This document shows positions 1-7,697 of a stretch of 64,000 nucleotides of DNA, one piece after another. Within the stretch, counting starts at the first letter, position 1. Each line of letters opens with the position of its first letter. The position numbers were made by a program, and so were the translations under genes. The DNA comes from Fibrobacter sp. UWB15 (GTDB lineage Bacteria; Fibrobacterota; Fibrobacteria; Fibrobacterales; Fibrobacteraceae), in NCBI RefSeq assembly GCF_900177705.1, contig NZ_FXBA01000001.1, positions 372,001 through 436,000 of the forward strand. Reading direction: 5' to 3'. A model generated the notes under the pieces. The model did not search any database. It had not been told where the DNA came from and saw only the letters and a list, made by a program, of their open reading frames with translations.

Positions 1-797
1 AGCTCGCCCAGAATGCAAAAGTCCGCGTCGCTCGAAACCAGGTAACCGTCGTGTTCAAAATACCGGAATCTGCGCCCGCCCAGCATGCCTGCAAACAGGA
101 GCTCGCTCAGGTTCTCGGGCATGGGCATGACGGCAGCGATCGTTTGCGCGGGCGTACCGCCGATAAAGATGCTCACCTTGAGGGGGCGGCCTTCTTCAAT
201 GGCCTTCTGGTGGTGTCTAGCGATGTCTCGCTTGATTTGGTAATGCAGCCCGCATTCGTCTTGGGCGTATTCATTGCCTGAAATCTGCACGCGGTACATG
301 CCCACGTTTGTCGTCATGACCGAGGCGTTCTCGGCGGGGCGCGAGGCCACCTGCGGGAGAGTCAGGAATGCGCCTCCGTCATTAGGCCAGCAGACAATTT
401 GCGGCAGGTCCGAAAGTTTGCATTCCTTAAAATCGCGAATGCTTCCGCTCTTTTTCGGGAGCGAATGCAGGCCGGTGCGGGCGGCCCTCAAAAGCTTGGC
501 AGGCGAGGCGTGCTTAAAGAACTCTACCGGATTCGACTTGAAAACTACGGCGGTCTGCGTCCCTTTCAGGGTGTCGCGGAATAAAAAATCAAGCCGCTCT
601 TGAGTGCCGAAGATATTGCAGACGGCCCTAAAGGGGCTTCCCTTGACATGTTCGAATAGAATGGCTGGGCCATTGTTTTCAAAAGCTTGGCGCGCGATTT
701 CGGGCATTTCCAGGTACGGATCCACTTCACGCTGAATGCGTTTAAGCATGCCAGCTCGTTCAAGATCCAGCAGTGCCTGTTCCAAGTTTTTGTACAT
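1..797 (-). CDS. UbiD-family decarboxylase, N-terminal part
   Basis: This gene runs off the left edge, so only about 265 N-terminal residues are present. The reverse-strand translation starts MYKNLEQALLDLERAG and continues with 'ILFEHVKGSPFRAVCNIFG', which matches the N-terminal signature of the UbiD family (4-hydroxy-3-polyprenylbenzoate decarboxylase and relatives). These cytoplasmic enzymes use prenylated FMN to decarboxylate aromatic or unsaturated acids. The start ATG at 797 lies 12 bases after the stop of the SRPBCC gene, so the two are probably co-transcribed. The catalytic C-terminal part is outside the window, so I cannot say whether this is ubiquinone/menaquinone-pathway UbiD or another decarboxylase. 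Family assignment is firm; substrate is unknown. Confidence 0.85.
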   Translation of the reverse strand, partial: MYKNLEQALLDLERAGMLKRIQREVDPYLEMPEIARQAFENNGPAILFEHVKGSPFRAVCNIFGTQERLDFLFRDTLKGTQTAVVFKSNPVEFFKHASPAKLLRAARTGLHSLPKKSGSIRDFKECKLSDLPQIVCWPNDGGAFLTLPQVASRPAENASVMTTNVGMYRVQISGNEYAQDECGLHYQIKRDIARHHQKAIEEGRPLKVSIFIGGTPAQTIAAVMPMPENLSELLFAGMLGGRRFRYFEHDGYLVSSDADFCILGE

Positions 798-809
798 GGA
801 AATCCCGTT

Positions 810-1304
810 TTATCCGGCGGTAGCGGACTGGTCGATGGCGTTGAACCCTTGGGTCTGTTTCTTGCTTTCGATAGCGGCGAGGGCATCGCGGGTGTCCTTG
901 CGGCTAGCAATCGCATATACAATCGAGGCGCTGTCCATTACTTTGGCGAAGGTTTCTTCCGGAAATTCGTTGAAACCTTGGAACGAGAATTCGTCGTAGC
1001 AGGCGGTCAAGTTGCCTTCGTCAGTAAACATGTGGCTCGCATTAAAACCGCGGAATGGTCCCTTGTCGAGACGGACCATGATTTTCCCGTTATTGATAGC
1101 GCTGATGCGACCGGTCCAGCTGATTTTGTGGAAACCGACCATCACTGTGTAACGGACGATTTCGCCAGCTTCGATAGCCTGGGGCAGAGTGTAATGAATA
1201 ATGGGAACTTTTCCGATAGTCACGTTCATGGGCGCATAGCGCATGGTCTCCAGCAAATTCGCCAGAGTATATTCCTGCCATGAAGTTTGACTGTATTGAA
1301 CCAT
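810..1304 (-). CDS. SRPBCC (START/cyclase-like) domain protein
   Basis: A 164-residue protein without signal peptide. The central stretch (about residues 25-115), with 'IVRYTVMVGFHKISWTGRI', then 'DKGPFRGFNASHMF' and 'CYDEFSF', follows the pattern of single-domain SRPBCC ligand-binding proteins. These form a helix-grip fold with a hydrophobic pocket. No catalytic residues are obvious. It sits directly upstream of the ubiD-like gene and may bind a hydrophobic or aromatic ligand for that pathway (inference). There is no clear Shine-Dalgarno sequence; instead TAAATT lies seven bases before the ATG, so the mRNA may be leaderless. Confidence 0.7.
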   Translation of the reverse strand: MVQYSQTSWQEYTLANLLETMRYAPMNVTIGKVPIIHYTLPQAIEAGEIVRYTVMVGFHKISWTGRISAINNGKIMVRLDKGPFRGFNASHMFTDEGNLTACYDEFSFQGFNEFPEETFAKVMDSASIVYAIASRKDTRDALAAIESKKQTQGFNAIDQSATAG

Positions 1305-1311
1305 ATCTAAT

Positions 1312-1317
1312 AATTTA
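1312..1317 (-). promoter_or_regulatory. Putative -10 box for a leaderless SRPBCC mRNA
   Basis: TAAATT on the minus strand ends seven bases before the ATG at 1304, with no Shine-Dalgarno sequence between. It is one of a recurrent set of TAnnTT boxes placed 5-8 nt before start codons in this window. Confidence 0.4.
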
Positions 1318-1378
1318 GCAAAAGAATTTTCAATTGGAGTGTCGTAAAAAAATAAATTACGCTTTTTGTTGCACTTCG

Positions 1379-1696
1379 TTAAAATTCAAAATCGACTGCG
1401 CGACGTTCGGTCACGACCTTCTTGACAAAGGAAACGATTGCCAAATGTTCCGGATGGTTCTGGTAAATGTCGAGAGCTGCCTTTGTATGGAATGTCGTGT
1501 CGAGTGCGATATCGTATTCTACGTCCCCGTTACCCAGTTCGGCCTTGTTAAAGTTCAAACCCGATTCAATGCTCAAGAGTCCAGGAATCTTGCCAGCCAA
1601 GGCGTGGAATGCGTCGACCATCTTCTGGCCGTTTTCTTTTGCAGAAGCACCTTCGGCTTCGCTCTTCAATTTCCAAAAAACAATGTGACGGATCAT
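1379..1696 (-). CDS. Dabb-family (stress-responsive A/B barrel) protein
   Basis: A 105-residue cytoplasmic protein starting MIRHIVFWKLKSEAEG, the typical N-terminus of the Dabb family (dimeric alpha/beta barrel). The rest keeps the family layout: a helix, a 'PGLLSIESGLNF' strand, an 'YDIALDTTFHTKAALDIYQ' segment and 'HPEHLAIVSFVK'. The biochemical role of bacterial members is mostly unknown. The ATG is preceded by GAGGAACGC, a good ribosome binding site, and overlaps the 3' end of the glycosyltransferase gene by 4 bp, so the two are translationally coupled. Confidence 0.85.
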   Translation of the reverse strand: MIRHIVFWKLKSEAEGASAKENGQKMVDAFHALAGKIPGLLSIESGLNFNKAELGNGDVEYDIALDTTFHTKAALDIYQNHPEHLAIVSFVKKVVTERRAVDFEF

Positions 1697-2880
1697 GCGT
1701 TCCTCTTTTGGTTATAAATTTGTTTGTACAGGTCCAATTGCCGCTTAAAACAATCGTTCCAGCTGAATTTTTCGGCGTAGGTTCGGGCATTCGCCTTCTT
1801 CTGGCTTAAATCCGAACGGTACAGTTCTACAATGGCGTTTGCCAAGGCTTCGGGCGTGCGCTTTCTCAAGATGACGCCTGCGCCGGAGTTCTGCACATGC
1901 TCGGCGGCGGCACCGGTGCTTGCGCCAATCAGGGCGTTTCCGCAGGCCATGCTTTCCAGAATCGAAAGGCCAAAGGTTTCCCAGCCTGAAAGGGCGAGTC
2001 CCAGGTCTACACTGGCATAATGTCTTGCCATTTCATCGATAGACGAAATAAAACCGGCGTACTGAATGTGCGAGTGCTTCTGGACGGCTTCTTCTACTTG
2101 CGGCAGGTACGGTCCTGTGCCTGCAAAGACAAGTGCCGGCTCGCACCCCAGTTTTTCAGCAATCAGCGGGTAGGCGCCCAGCAAAAGTTCGATTCCTTTT
2201 TCTTCGCAAAAGCGGTGCGGGAAAAAGATGGTGAGGCGTTCAGGCCTTCCGGCCTTTAGCTGCTGAACCAGTTTTTCGTCTCGCTTTTCGGGCGAAAACA
2301 TCTGGATATCGCAACCCAGCGGAATCCAGTGTGATTTCGGCAGGTGATTCTTTTCGAGTCGCTTCAGGACTTCGTCGCAAGAAACTTGGATGCCGTCAAA
2401 ATGCTTGAATTCTTGCCTCGCGTACCAGAAGGCGACCTTCTTGGCCAGAATGCCTAACGTGCGACCAAACTTGTTCGTGACCGGGCGCTGCACATAGGTT
2501 ATAGGGAAGTCGGCGTGCCAAAAGCTCAAGAGTATTGCTTCGGGTACCACCTGCTTAGCCACGTGGCGCACCACTGTGGGCAAAATATAGGGCGAACCGA
2601 CTTCGATCACCTGGGGCTTGTATTTTTCAAGCACGGGCCTAATTTGCGAAGACCGCCACATAAAGCGGTATTCCCACTTGCCCGGGAACCGGTAGGCTTC
2701 TACGTGCTCGATAATGAGCCCTTTGCTCTTTTGCTCGGTGTATGTCTTGGAATCTGGCATCACGAAAACGGACAGGACTTCTTCCTGACTCTCGTAGAAG
2801 GCCATTTTCTGCAAATGGTAGCGACGGACACCACCGCCCGAGGGACTCCAGAAATTGTTAAAGTCGACGATGGTGAACAT
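1693..2880 (-). CDS. GT4-type glycosyltransferase
   Basis: A 395-residue GT-B-fold glycosyltransferase. The N-terminal Rossmann half begins 'VDFNNFWSPSGGGVRRYH', with the glycine-rich loop usual for family 4 enzymes. The C-terminal nucleotide-sugar half carries the E-x7-E element in 'ETFGLSILESMACG' and a 'PHRFCEEKGIELLL' strand. There is no transmembrane segment, so it is probably a peripheral cytoplasmic enzyme acting on lipid or polysaccharide precursors. The donor sugar and acceptor cannot be read from sequence. Its start overlaps the stop of the primase-helicase-like gene (TAATG), and its own end overlaps the Dabb gene by 4 bp, which makes a tight three-gene unit of unrelated functions. 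Confidence 0.85.
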   Translation of the reverse strand: MFTIVDFNNFWSPSGGGVRRYHLQKMAFYESQEEVLSVFVMPDSKTYTEQKSKGLIIEHVEAYRFPGKWEYRFMWRSSQIRPVLEKYKPQVIEVGSPYILPTVVRHVAKQVVPEAILLSFWHADFPITYVQRPVTNKFGRTLGILAKKVAFWYARQEFKHFDGIQVSCDEVLKRLEKNHLPKSHWIPLGCDIQMFSPEKRDEKLVQQLKAGRPERLTIFFPHRFCEEKGIELLLGAYPLIAEKLGCEPALVFAGTGPYLPQVEEAVQKHSHIQYAGFISSIDEMARHYASVDLGLALSGWETFGLSILESMACGNALIGASTGAAAEHVQNSGAGVILRKRTPEALANAIVELYRSDLSQKKANARTYAEKFSWNDCFKRQLDLYKQIYNQKRNA

Positions 2881-4772
2881 TAATTAATCTCAATTTCTTC
2901 TTGCATTCGATTCGAAAGAGGATCGATCGAAAGTGTGCCCTGGTACAGTTGGTTGTTGCCCAGACGCTTGGAATCGACTGTCAGGAACATGTTGCCACCC
3001 TTGGATTCGAGCCAGTAAATAGCGTCGGAATCGCGCAGGTAGGCGCGCGGGCCCACGAGTCCCTTTTCGGAATCGATGAGTTCGCCGCCCAAGAACATCG
3101 GAATGTCCAGTGCCTTGTACAGGTCGAGAATCACCGAGGACCGTCTTTCGTGAATATCCGAAAGGTCTATATGGTCCGAAACCTTCAGGTGGTCAATGCC
3201 GTCAATGACAACGACCAAATTCTGGTGTTCCTTGACTTCTTCTTTCAGGTTCTGGAGCAAGACGATGTTGTCGAAATTGTTCTGGTCGTCCCAAATTTCG
3301 AGGCGGTTGTTGCGCACGAAAGCCATCAGGTCACGAGTGGCTTCCAGAATCTTCTGGTTCACGGCTTCGTCTTCGCTTTGCTTGCGGACCGTCAATACCG
3401 ATTCGCCAATGAGCATGGCAACAAGCCTGTCAAAGATTTGGCGTCGCGGCGTTTCCAGGGCGATGTAAATCAGCTTGAGGTTGGGGTTGCTCTGGATTAA
3501 ATCCAAGGCAAGGCTCGAAAGAAGCGTCGTCTTGAGACCGAAGGGCTTCGAAGATACATAGAAGCAACCGGACTGGATGCCGTCAATTTCTTGCGTCAGT
3601 TTCGGGAATGTGTTCAGGGAATAGCCTACGCTCACGTTGGGCGGGCAACCCATGGCCGTATCGAAGTTTTCCTTGATGTCTTGTAACAGCATGGAACGAC
3701 GGTGCGTGTGAACTGTATCGACTCCTGTATTCTCCACCAAGGAAATCAACTGGTCGGCACCGTTTTTGCGAACCACCAGGTCGACGGTTTCGTCTTTGGG
3801 AAGTACGATAGATTTGAGTTTTAAATTCAGATGGTCCGCCATCTTCAGGTATTTCTGAATGCGGTATTCTTGCTCGCGGCGATCCTGTTCGCGTCTGAGA
3901 ATCACGGTGACCGATTCTGCGCCACAGGCCTTCAACTTGTACAGGTGACTCAAGGAGATTTCCTGGTACATGGTAGAGACAACTCCGGGAATGCCGGCGA
4001 GGTCGGCTGTCAATGCGTCAAAGAACCCCTCGACAACAATCGGCTTTGTAACATCGGACTGGATGTTGAACGGAATGTCGCTTGGGCCCGAGGCGTAAGA
4101 AACATACGTGTGCGGTCCATCGTTTTCGTTAATCAGTCGGCCATAAACGGAATGAATCAGTCCCTTGGAATTGCGAGCGGGAATTGTAATGCGCGGTTCG
4201 TGGTAGGCGTCCAGGTTGTCCAGATAGAAACTGATCTGGTGGCGTTCGATGCCCGACATCATGCAAAAACTGACGAACGGTTCCGGGTCGCCACTATAAT
4301 AGCCTATGCCGTAAAGCTGGGCTTGGCCGATGCTCCAGCCGCGTGCGGCCAGGAATTCTGCAGAAGACGGACTCTTGCAAGCGGCCCAGTGGCAATAGCG
4401 CACGAAGTTCTCGAGGACTTTGGATTTTTCACCACCGATTTCCTTGATCCACGGGTGCTCTTCTTGCAGGTCGTGTTCCGGCTCGAGGTTTCCTAAAAAG
4501 TTGACGGCCTCAGCCCGGGCGGCAGGTTCGTCCATGCCGTTAAAGCGGCTACGCATGACGAATTCGACGAGGTCACCCTCGCTTCCGCACTGTAGGCAGC
4601 GGTAGCGCCAGTAACCTAGAGCATCGTAAAAGAACAAAGACGTTTCTTCGGGCGAATGAAACGGACAGCATGCAATCAGGTTTCGACCCCAGCGACTTAA
4701 GGGAATGCCCAGCTGTCGCGGATGGGTTTTCGCTCGCATCACAATTCCTGCATGTTCTTGATCGATAATCAT
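2880..4772 (-). CDS. Primase-helicase-like fusion with degenerate TOPRIM and P-loop
   Basis: A 630-residue protein with the layout of T7 gp4/Twinkle-type primase-helicases. It has a DnaG-like CHC2 zinc finger (C36, H39, C59, C62), a TOPRIM-like domain (about 244-345) and a DnaB-like RecA ATPase domain (about 380-620). The TOPRIM glutamate is kept in 'VVEGFFDAL' (E248), but the metal-binding D-x-D that follows in DnaG is replaced by 'LRREQDRR' (about 292-298). The P-loop reads 'SKPFGLKTT': the glycine before the lysine is leucine (L413), while K414 and T415 remain. Walker B is intact ('VVVIDGID', D524). The ATG has a GAGG ribosome binding site and diverges from ruvC across 75 bp. It may be an inactive or repurposed replication protein; a phage origin is possible, but no phage genes flank it. 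Confidence 0.75.
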   Translation of the reverse strand: MIIDQEHAGIVMRAKTHPRQLGIPLSRWGRNLIACCPFHSPEETSLFFYDALGYWRYRCLQCGSEGDLVEFVMRSRFNGMDEPAARAEAVNFLGNLEPEHDLQEEHPWIKEIGGEKSKVLENFVRYCHWAACKSPSSAEFLAARGWSIGQAQLYGIGYYSGDPEPFVSFCMMSGIERHQISFYLDNLDAYHEPRITIPARNSKGLIHSVYGRLINENDGPHTYVSYASGPSDIPFNIQSDVTKPIVVEGFFDALTADLAGIPGVVSTMYQEISLSHLYKLKACGAESVTVILRREQDRREQEYRIQKYLKMADHLNLKLKSIVLPKDETVDLVVRKNGADQLISLVENTGVDTVHTHRRSMLLQDIKENFDTAMGCPPNVSVGYSLNTFPKLTQEIDGIQSGCFYVSSKPFGLKTTLLSSLALDLIQSNPNLKLIYIALETPRRQIFDRLVAMLIGESVLTVRKQSEDEAVNQKILEATRDLMAFVRNNRLEIWDDQNNFDNIVLLQNLKEEVKEHQNLVVVIDGIDHLKVSDHIDLSDIHERRSSVILDLYKALDIPMFLGGELIDSEKGLVGPRAYLRDSDAIYWLESKGGNMFLTVDSKRLGNNQLYQGTLSIDPLSNRMQEEIEIN

Positions 4773-4835
4773 CGGACGCCTCTCTTTTATACACTAAAAA
4801 TCTAGTTATTTCTTTTCCATGGGAGTATAGAAATT

Positions 4836-4841
4836 TATTTT
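4836..4841 (+). promoter_or_regulatory. Putative -10 box for leaderless ruvC mRNA
   Basis: TATTTT ends six bases before the ruvC ATG at 4848, with no Shine-Dalgarno sequence between. Same arrangement as at several other genes here. Confidence 0.4.
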
Positions 4842-4847
4842 TATTGC

Positions 4848-5429
4848 ATGATTGTCCTCGGTATAGATCCTGGTTCCATTACGACTGGCTACGCTTTTAT
4901 AGAAATGGGTTCGGCAAAGCCGAATGTACTTGAGTACGGAACGCTGCATGCACCTGCAAGTCATGCACTTGAAGACCGCTTGCTGCATATTGTGTCGGAA
5001 CTGGAAAAGCTACTGGACAAGTACAAACCGGAATCATTTGGGATGGAAGGAATCTTTTTTGCCAAAAATGCAAAGAGTGCTCTAGTGCTTGGACATATTC
5101 GCGGTGCTGTTTTGGTGGCTTGCCGTAAACGCGGAATGACCTATTCTGAATACAGTCCCCGTATGGTAAAGCAGGCGGTAACTGGTGATGGCAATGCCTC
5201 CAAGGAGCAGGTGGCCAATATGATTTTTGCGCGTCTTGGCATTCAAGGTGGCGATCTTCCACTGGATGCTTCTGACGCTCTAGCCATTGCATGGACCCAT
5301 GCAAATCCTTCTCCGCTAAACGATGCCGTCTCTAAGGTGCTGGGTAAAAAGAAGGTGGTGCGCAAGAAAAAGGCTACCGCAAAGCAATGGCTAGATTTGA
5401 TTGAAAAAATGGGAGGCAGCGTTCAATGA
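4848..5429 (+). CDS. ruvC: Holliday junction resolvase RuvC
   Basis: RuvC is the dimeric, metal-dependent endonuclease that nicks Holliday junctions symmetrically together with RuvAB. All four acidic catalytic residues are visible: D7 in 'GIDPGS', E67 in 'GMEGIFF', and D140 and D143 in 'LDASDALA'. The RNase H-like fold covers residues 1-160. The protein has 193 residues, somewhat longer than usual, because of a lysine-rich tail ('KKKVVRKKKATAK') that could add DNA affinity (inference). The next gene overlaps its stop by 4 bp. ruvA and ruvB are not in this window. Confidence 0.95.
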   Translation: MIVLGIDPGSITTGYAFIEMGSAKPNVLEYGTLHAPASHALEDRLLHIVSELEKLLDKYKPESFGMEGIFFAKNAKSALVLGHIRGAVLVACRKRGMTYSEYSPRMVKQAVTGDGNASKEQVANMIFARLGIQGGDLPLDASDALAIAWTHANPSPLNDAVSKVLGKKKVVRKKKATAKQWLDLIEKMGGSVQ

Positions 5430-6103
5430 GCTGTTTGATGGATTGTTTTGGGCTTCGTGAGGTAGACTCTTCCGATTTTGTGAAGGTTGATGGCTATGTC
5501 GTTGACAAACAAATTCTAGAAGATTACAACAAATTAAAAGGATTGCTTTCGAAATTCGGCTTTGCACTTCGTATTGAATCGGCATACCGCCCTTTTGAAA
5601 GGCAACTTTCGATTTGGAACCGCAAAGCTAGCGGTGAACTGAAGCTTCTTTCCGCCGAAGGACTCCCCATGGAGCGCCCGAGTGACGAAGAAGATTTGAT
5701 GTATGCAATTTTAACTTGGTCGGCGCTCCCTGGCGCAAGCCGTCACCATTTAGGGACCGACCTGGACGTGGTCGATGGCAATGCCTGCCCTGCCGGCTAC
5801 GAGGTGGAACTCACGCCTGCAGAATGTGACGGCATGTTCCGCCCCTTCCATGAGAAATTGACCGAACTGATGGGGGCGGGGGAGTCCTTCGGCTTCCAGC
5901 GCATCTTTGTTCCCGGCCGCGGAAGAATCCTGCCCGAAAAATGGCATATCGCGCATTTGCCCACTTCCCGGAAATATTTGGAAAGTTTCTCACTGAAGAA
6001 ACTTCGCGCTCTATACGAGAAAACCGATATTGCCTGCAAGTCCGCCTTGCTGGATAATCTGGAAAGCCTTGCCTACGATTATATCTATCCTTATTTTGTG
6101 TAA
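5426..6103 (+). CDS. M15-family D-Ala-D-Ala carboxypeptidase
   Basis: A 225-residue protein of the VanY/DdcY type (peptidase family M15), zinc enzymes that trim the terminal D-alanine or related bonds of peptidoglycan stems. The motifs are present in order: 'SAYRPFERQ' (about 52-60), 'SRHHLGTDLD' with zinc ligands H107 and D114, and 'EKWHIAHL' with E171 and H174. There is no obvious signal peptide, so it may act on cytoplasmic muropeptides, as would fit with the next gene. It overlaps ruvC by 4 bp and lies 5 bp before the mpaA-like gene. Confidence 0.88.
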   Translation: MSCLMDCFGLREVDSSDFVKVDGYVVDKQILEDYNKLKGLLSKFGFALRIESAYRPFERQLSIWNRKASGELKLLSAEGLPMERPSDEEDLMYAILTWSALPGASRHHLGTDLDVVDGNACPAGYEVELTPAECDGMFRPFHEKLTELMGAGESFGFQRIFVPGRGRILPEKWHIAHLPTSRKYLESFSLKKLRALYEKTDIACKSALLDNLESLAYDYIYPYFV

Positions 6104-6108
6104 GACCG

Positions 6109-6783
6109 ATGCGCTCCACCCTTTCGCAATCCTTTTCTGAATATGGCCACTCCGTTTTGGGAGCGAAACTTCGCTACATTCCTTGCAAGGGCCGTTGCCG
6201 CCTTTTGGTGATAGCCGGTATTCATGGCGAAGAACCTGAAACGACCTTCCTTTTGAGTCGTGCCATGCGCATGTTCGAAGAGCCTTTTGAATCGGTGGCC
6301 TTGGTCCTTTGCGCCAATCCCGATGGAGTCTCGCTTGGTACCCGCGGAAATGCCAATGGGGTAGACTTGAACCGCAATTTTCCGACCGACAACTGGAGCG
6401 GCGAACCGGTACAAACCCGTTCCATTCTTGAAGCTCCCCGGGATACGTTTCTTTCTGCAGGGGCTGCTCCCTGCAGTGAGCCTGAAACCGCAGCTCTCAT
6501 TTCGTTGATTCAAAAGCTTGCCCCTAAAACAGTTCTTTCGATGCATGCGCCCATTGCTTGTGTCGATTCCCCTGTGCGCTCGGCGATGGTGGATTCGCTC
6601 TGTGAAATCTTCGGCGTTCCTTGGCTGCCCGATATCGGGTACCCGACACCCGGCAGCCTCGGTACTTGGTGCAAGCAACAAAAAAGTCCAGAGTGCATTA
6701 CTCTGGAACTTCCTAGAATGTCTTTAGAGGCTTTGTTTGACCGCTACGCCCATTCGTTTGCGCAGTGGCTTAAAATGGTCTAG
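6109..6783 (+). CDS. mpaA: M14-family zinc carboxypeptidase (MpaA-like)
   Basis: A 224-residue cytoplasmic metallocarboxypeptidase resembling murein tripeptide amidase MpaA, which splits the gamma-D-Glu/diaminopimelate bond in recycled muropeptides. The zinc motif is 'GIHGEEPET' (H39, E42). The substrate-binding stretch 'NPDGVSLGTRGNANGVDLNR' is typical, followed by 'LSMHAP' for the third zinc ligand and a C-terminal 'ITLELPR' with the catalytic glutamate. It follows the M15 gene closely, which suggests a small peptidoglycan-recycling operon behind ruvC. Its stop overlaps the convergent pssA gene by 4 bp. Confidence 0.82.
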   Translation: MRSTLSQSFSEYGHSVLGAKLRYIPCKGRCRLLVIAGIHGEEPETTFLLSRAMRMFEEPFESVALVLCANPDGVSLGTRGNANGVDLNRNFPTDNWSGEPVQTRSILEAPRDTFLSAGAAPCSEPETAALISLIQKLAPKTVLSMHAPIACVDSPVRSAMVDSLCEIFGVPWLPDIGYPTPGSLGTWCKQQKSPECITLELPRMSLEALFDRYAHSFAQWLKMV

Positions 6784-7589
6784 CGGCGTTCTTCAATTTT
6801 GTTCTTTTCGGCGTTTTCAATGATACGCTTACGCTGGACAAGTCCGATGGTGAATCCGACAACCAGGTAAGTAGAACAAAGAACCAGCAGGTATTCCAAA
6901 ATGAAGGGAACCTTTTCTGAAATGAACAGGAAACCACAGATGTAGGTGATGACGATCAAGATAGCCTGGCCGATGTTGAACAGCTGGTTCTTGCGGGGCT
7001 GGAGCTTGGGCAAGAACAGCGGGCTTACCATCAAAAGACCTGTCACGAGCATCACCAGCACGGGAATCACCATCATGGGGCTTTCGGAATTTTCGAACAG
7101 GCCGTTGGACTTCAGATACACGATCAGGATTGCGTTGATTGCACCTGCGAAGGTGGACGGAAGACCGGAGAAGTGGTGATGGTAGGTGTCAGAGTCGCAG
7201 GCGTTGTACTTGGCGAGGCGCATGGCGGCACAAAGCACATAAATGGAGAACGTCACAATCAGAAGTACTCCGTTTGCCTGGAACCAATCCGGGGACAAAG
7301 TCTTGTAGGTGAAGAAAACCGTAAAAGCCGGAGCGAGGCCAAATGCAATCAGGTCGGCGAGGCTGTCGAACTGGGCGCCGAATTCGGAACTTGCATTCAC
7401 GAGGCGGGCGGCAAATCCGTCCAGCTTGTCCAAGAGAACACTCAAGATAATGAAATAGGCTCCGGTACGAATAGGATCAGATGTCGTAAAGGAACTGAAA
7501 GCACCGGTTACCCAACAGATGGCGAAAACGCCCAAAAGAAAATTCATGCTGGTAAACGCATTCGGCAAAATAAAACGAGATTTACCCAT
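6780..7589 (-). CDS. pssA: CDP-diacylglycerol-serine O-phosphatidyltransferase
   Basis: An integral membrane enzyme that makes phosphatidylserine from CDP-diacylglycerol and serine, the precursor of phosphatidylethanolamine. The CDP-alcohol phosphotransferase signature D-G-x2-A-R-x8-G-x3-D-x3-D is complete ('DGFAARLVNASSEFGAQFD', then S-L-A-D). Several hydrophobic segments follow. I place the start at the ATG at 7589 (MGKSRFILPNAF), because GGAGG lies five bases upstream. A GTG at 7601 would overlap that ribosome binding site. A TATTTTTAG box lies about 30 nt further upstream. Convergent with, and overlapping, the mpaA-like gene. Confidence 0.93.
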   Translation of the reverse strand: MGKSRFILPNAFTSMNFLLGVFAICWVTGAFSSFTTSDPIRTGAYFIILSVLLDKLDGFAARLVNASSEFGAQFDSLADLIAFGLAPAFTVFFTYKTLSPDWFQANGVLLIVTFSIYVLCAAMRLAKYNACDSDTYHHHFSGLPSTFAGAINAILIVYLKSNGLFENSESPMMVIPVLVMLVTGLLMVSPLFLPKLQPRKNQLFNIGQAILIVITYICGFLFISEKVPFILEYLLVLCSTYLVVGFTIGLVQRKRIIENAEKNKIEERR

Positions 7590-7645
7590 AGGGGCCTCCA
7601 CTAAGAAGTATTGAGCTAAAAATAGTTTTTTTATGGGCTAAAAGC

Positions 7646-7674
7646 AAAAAAAACGCCCTGTAAACGGGCGTTTT
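7646..7674 (-). terminator. Rho-independent terminator
   Basis: An inverted repeat (CGCCC at 7654-7658 and GGGCG at 7666-7670, extended by A/T pairs) with an eight-base A run at 7646-7653, which reads as a U tract on the minus strand. It terminates the peptide-binding lipoprotein gene ahead of pssA. Confidence 0.85.
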
Positions 7675-7697
7675 CAAAAGCAGTAAAACTGTTTTTT

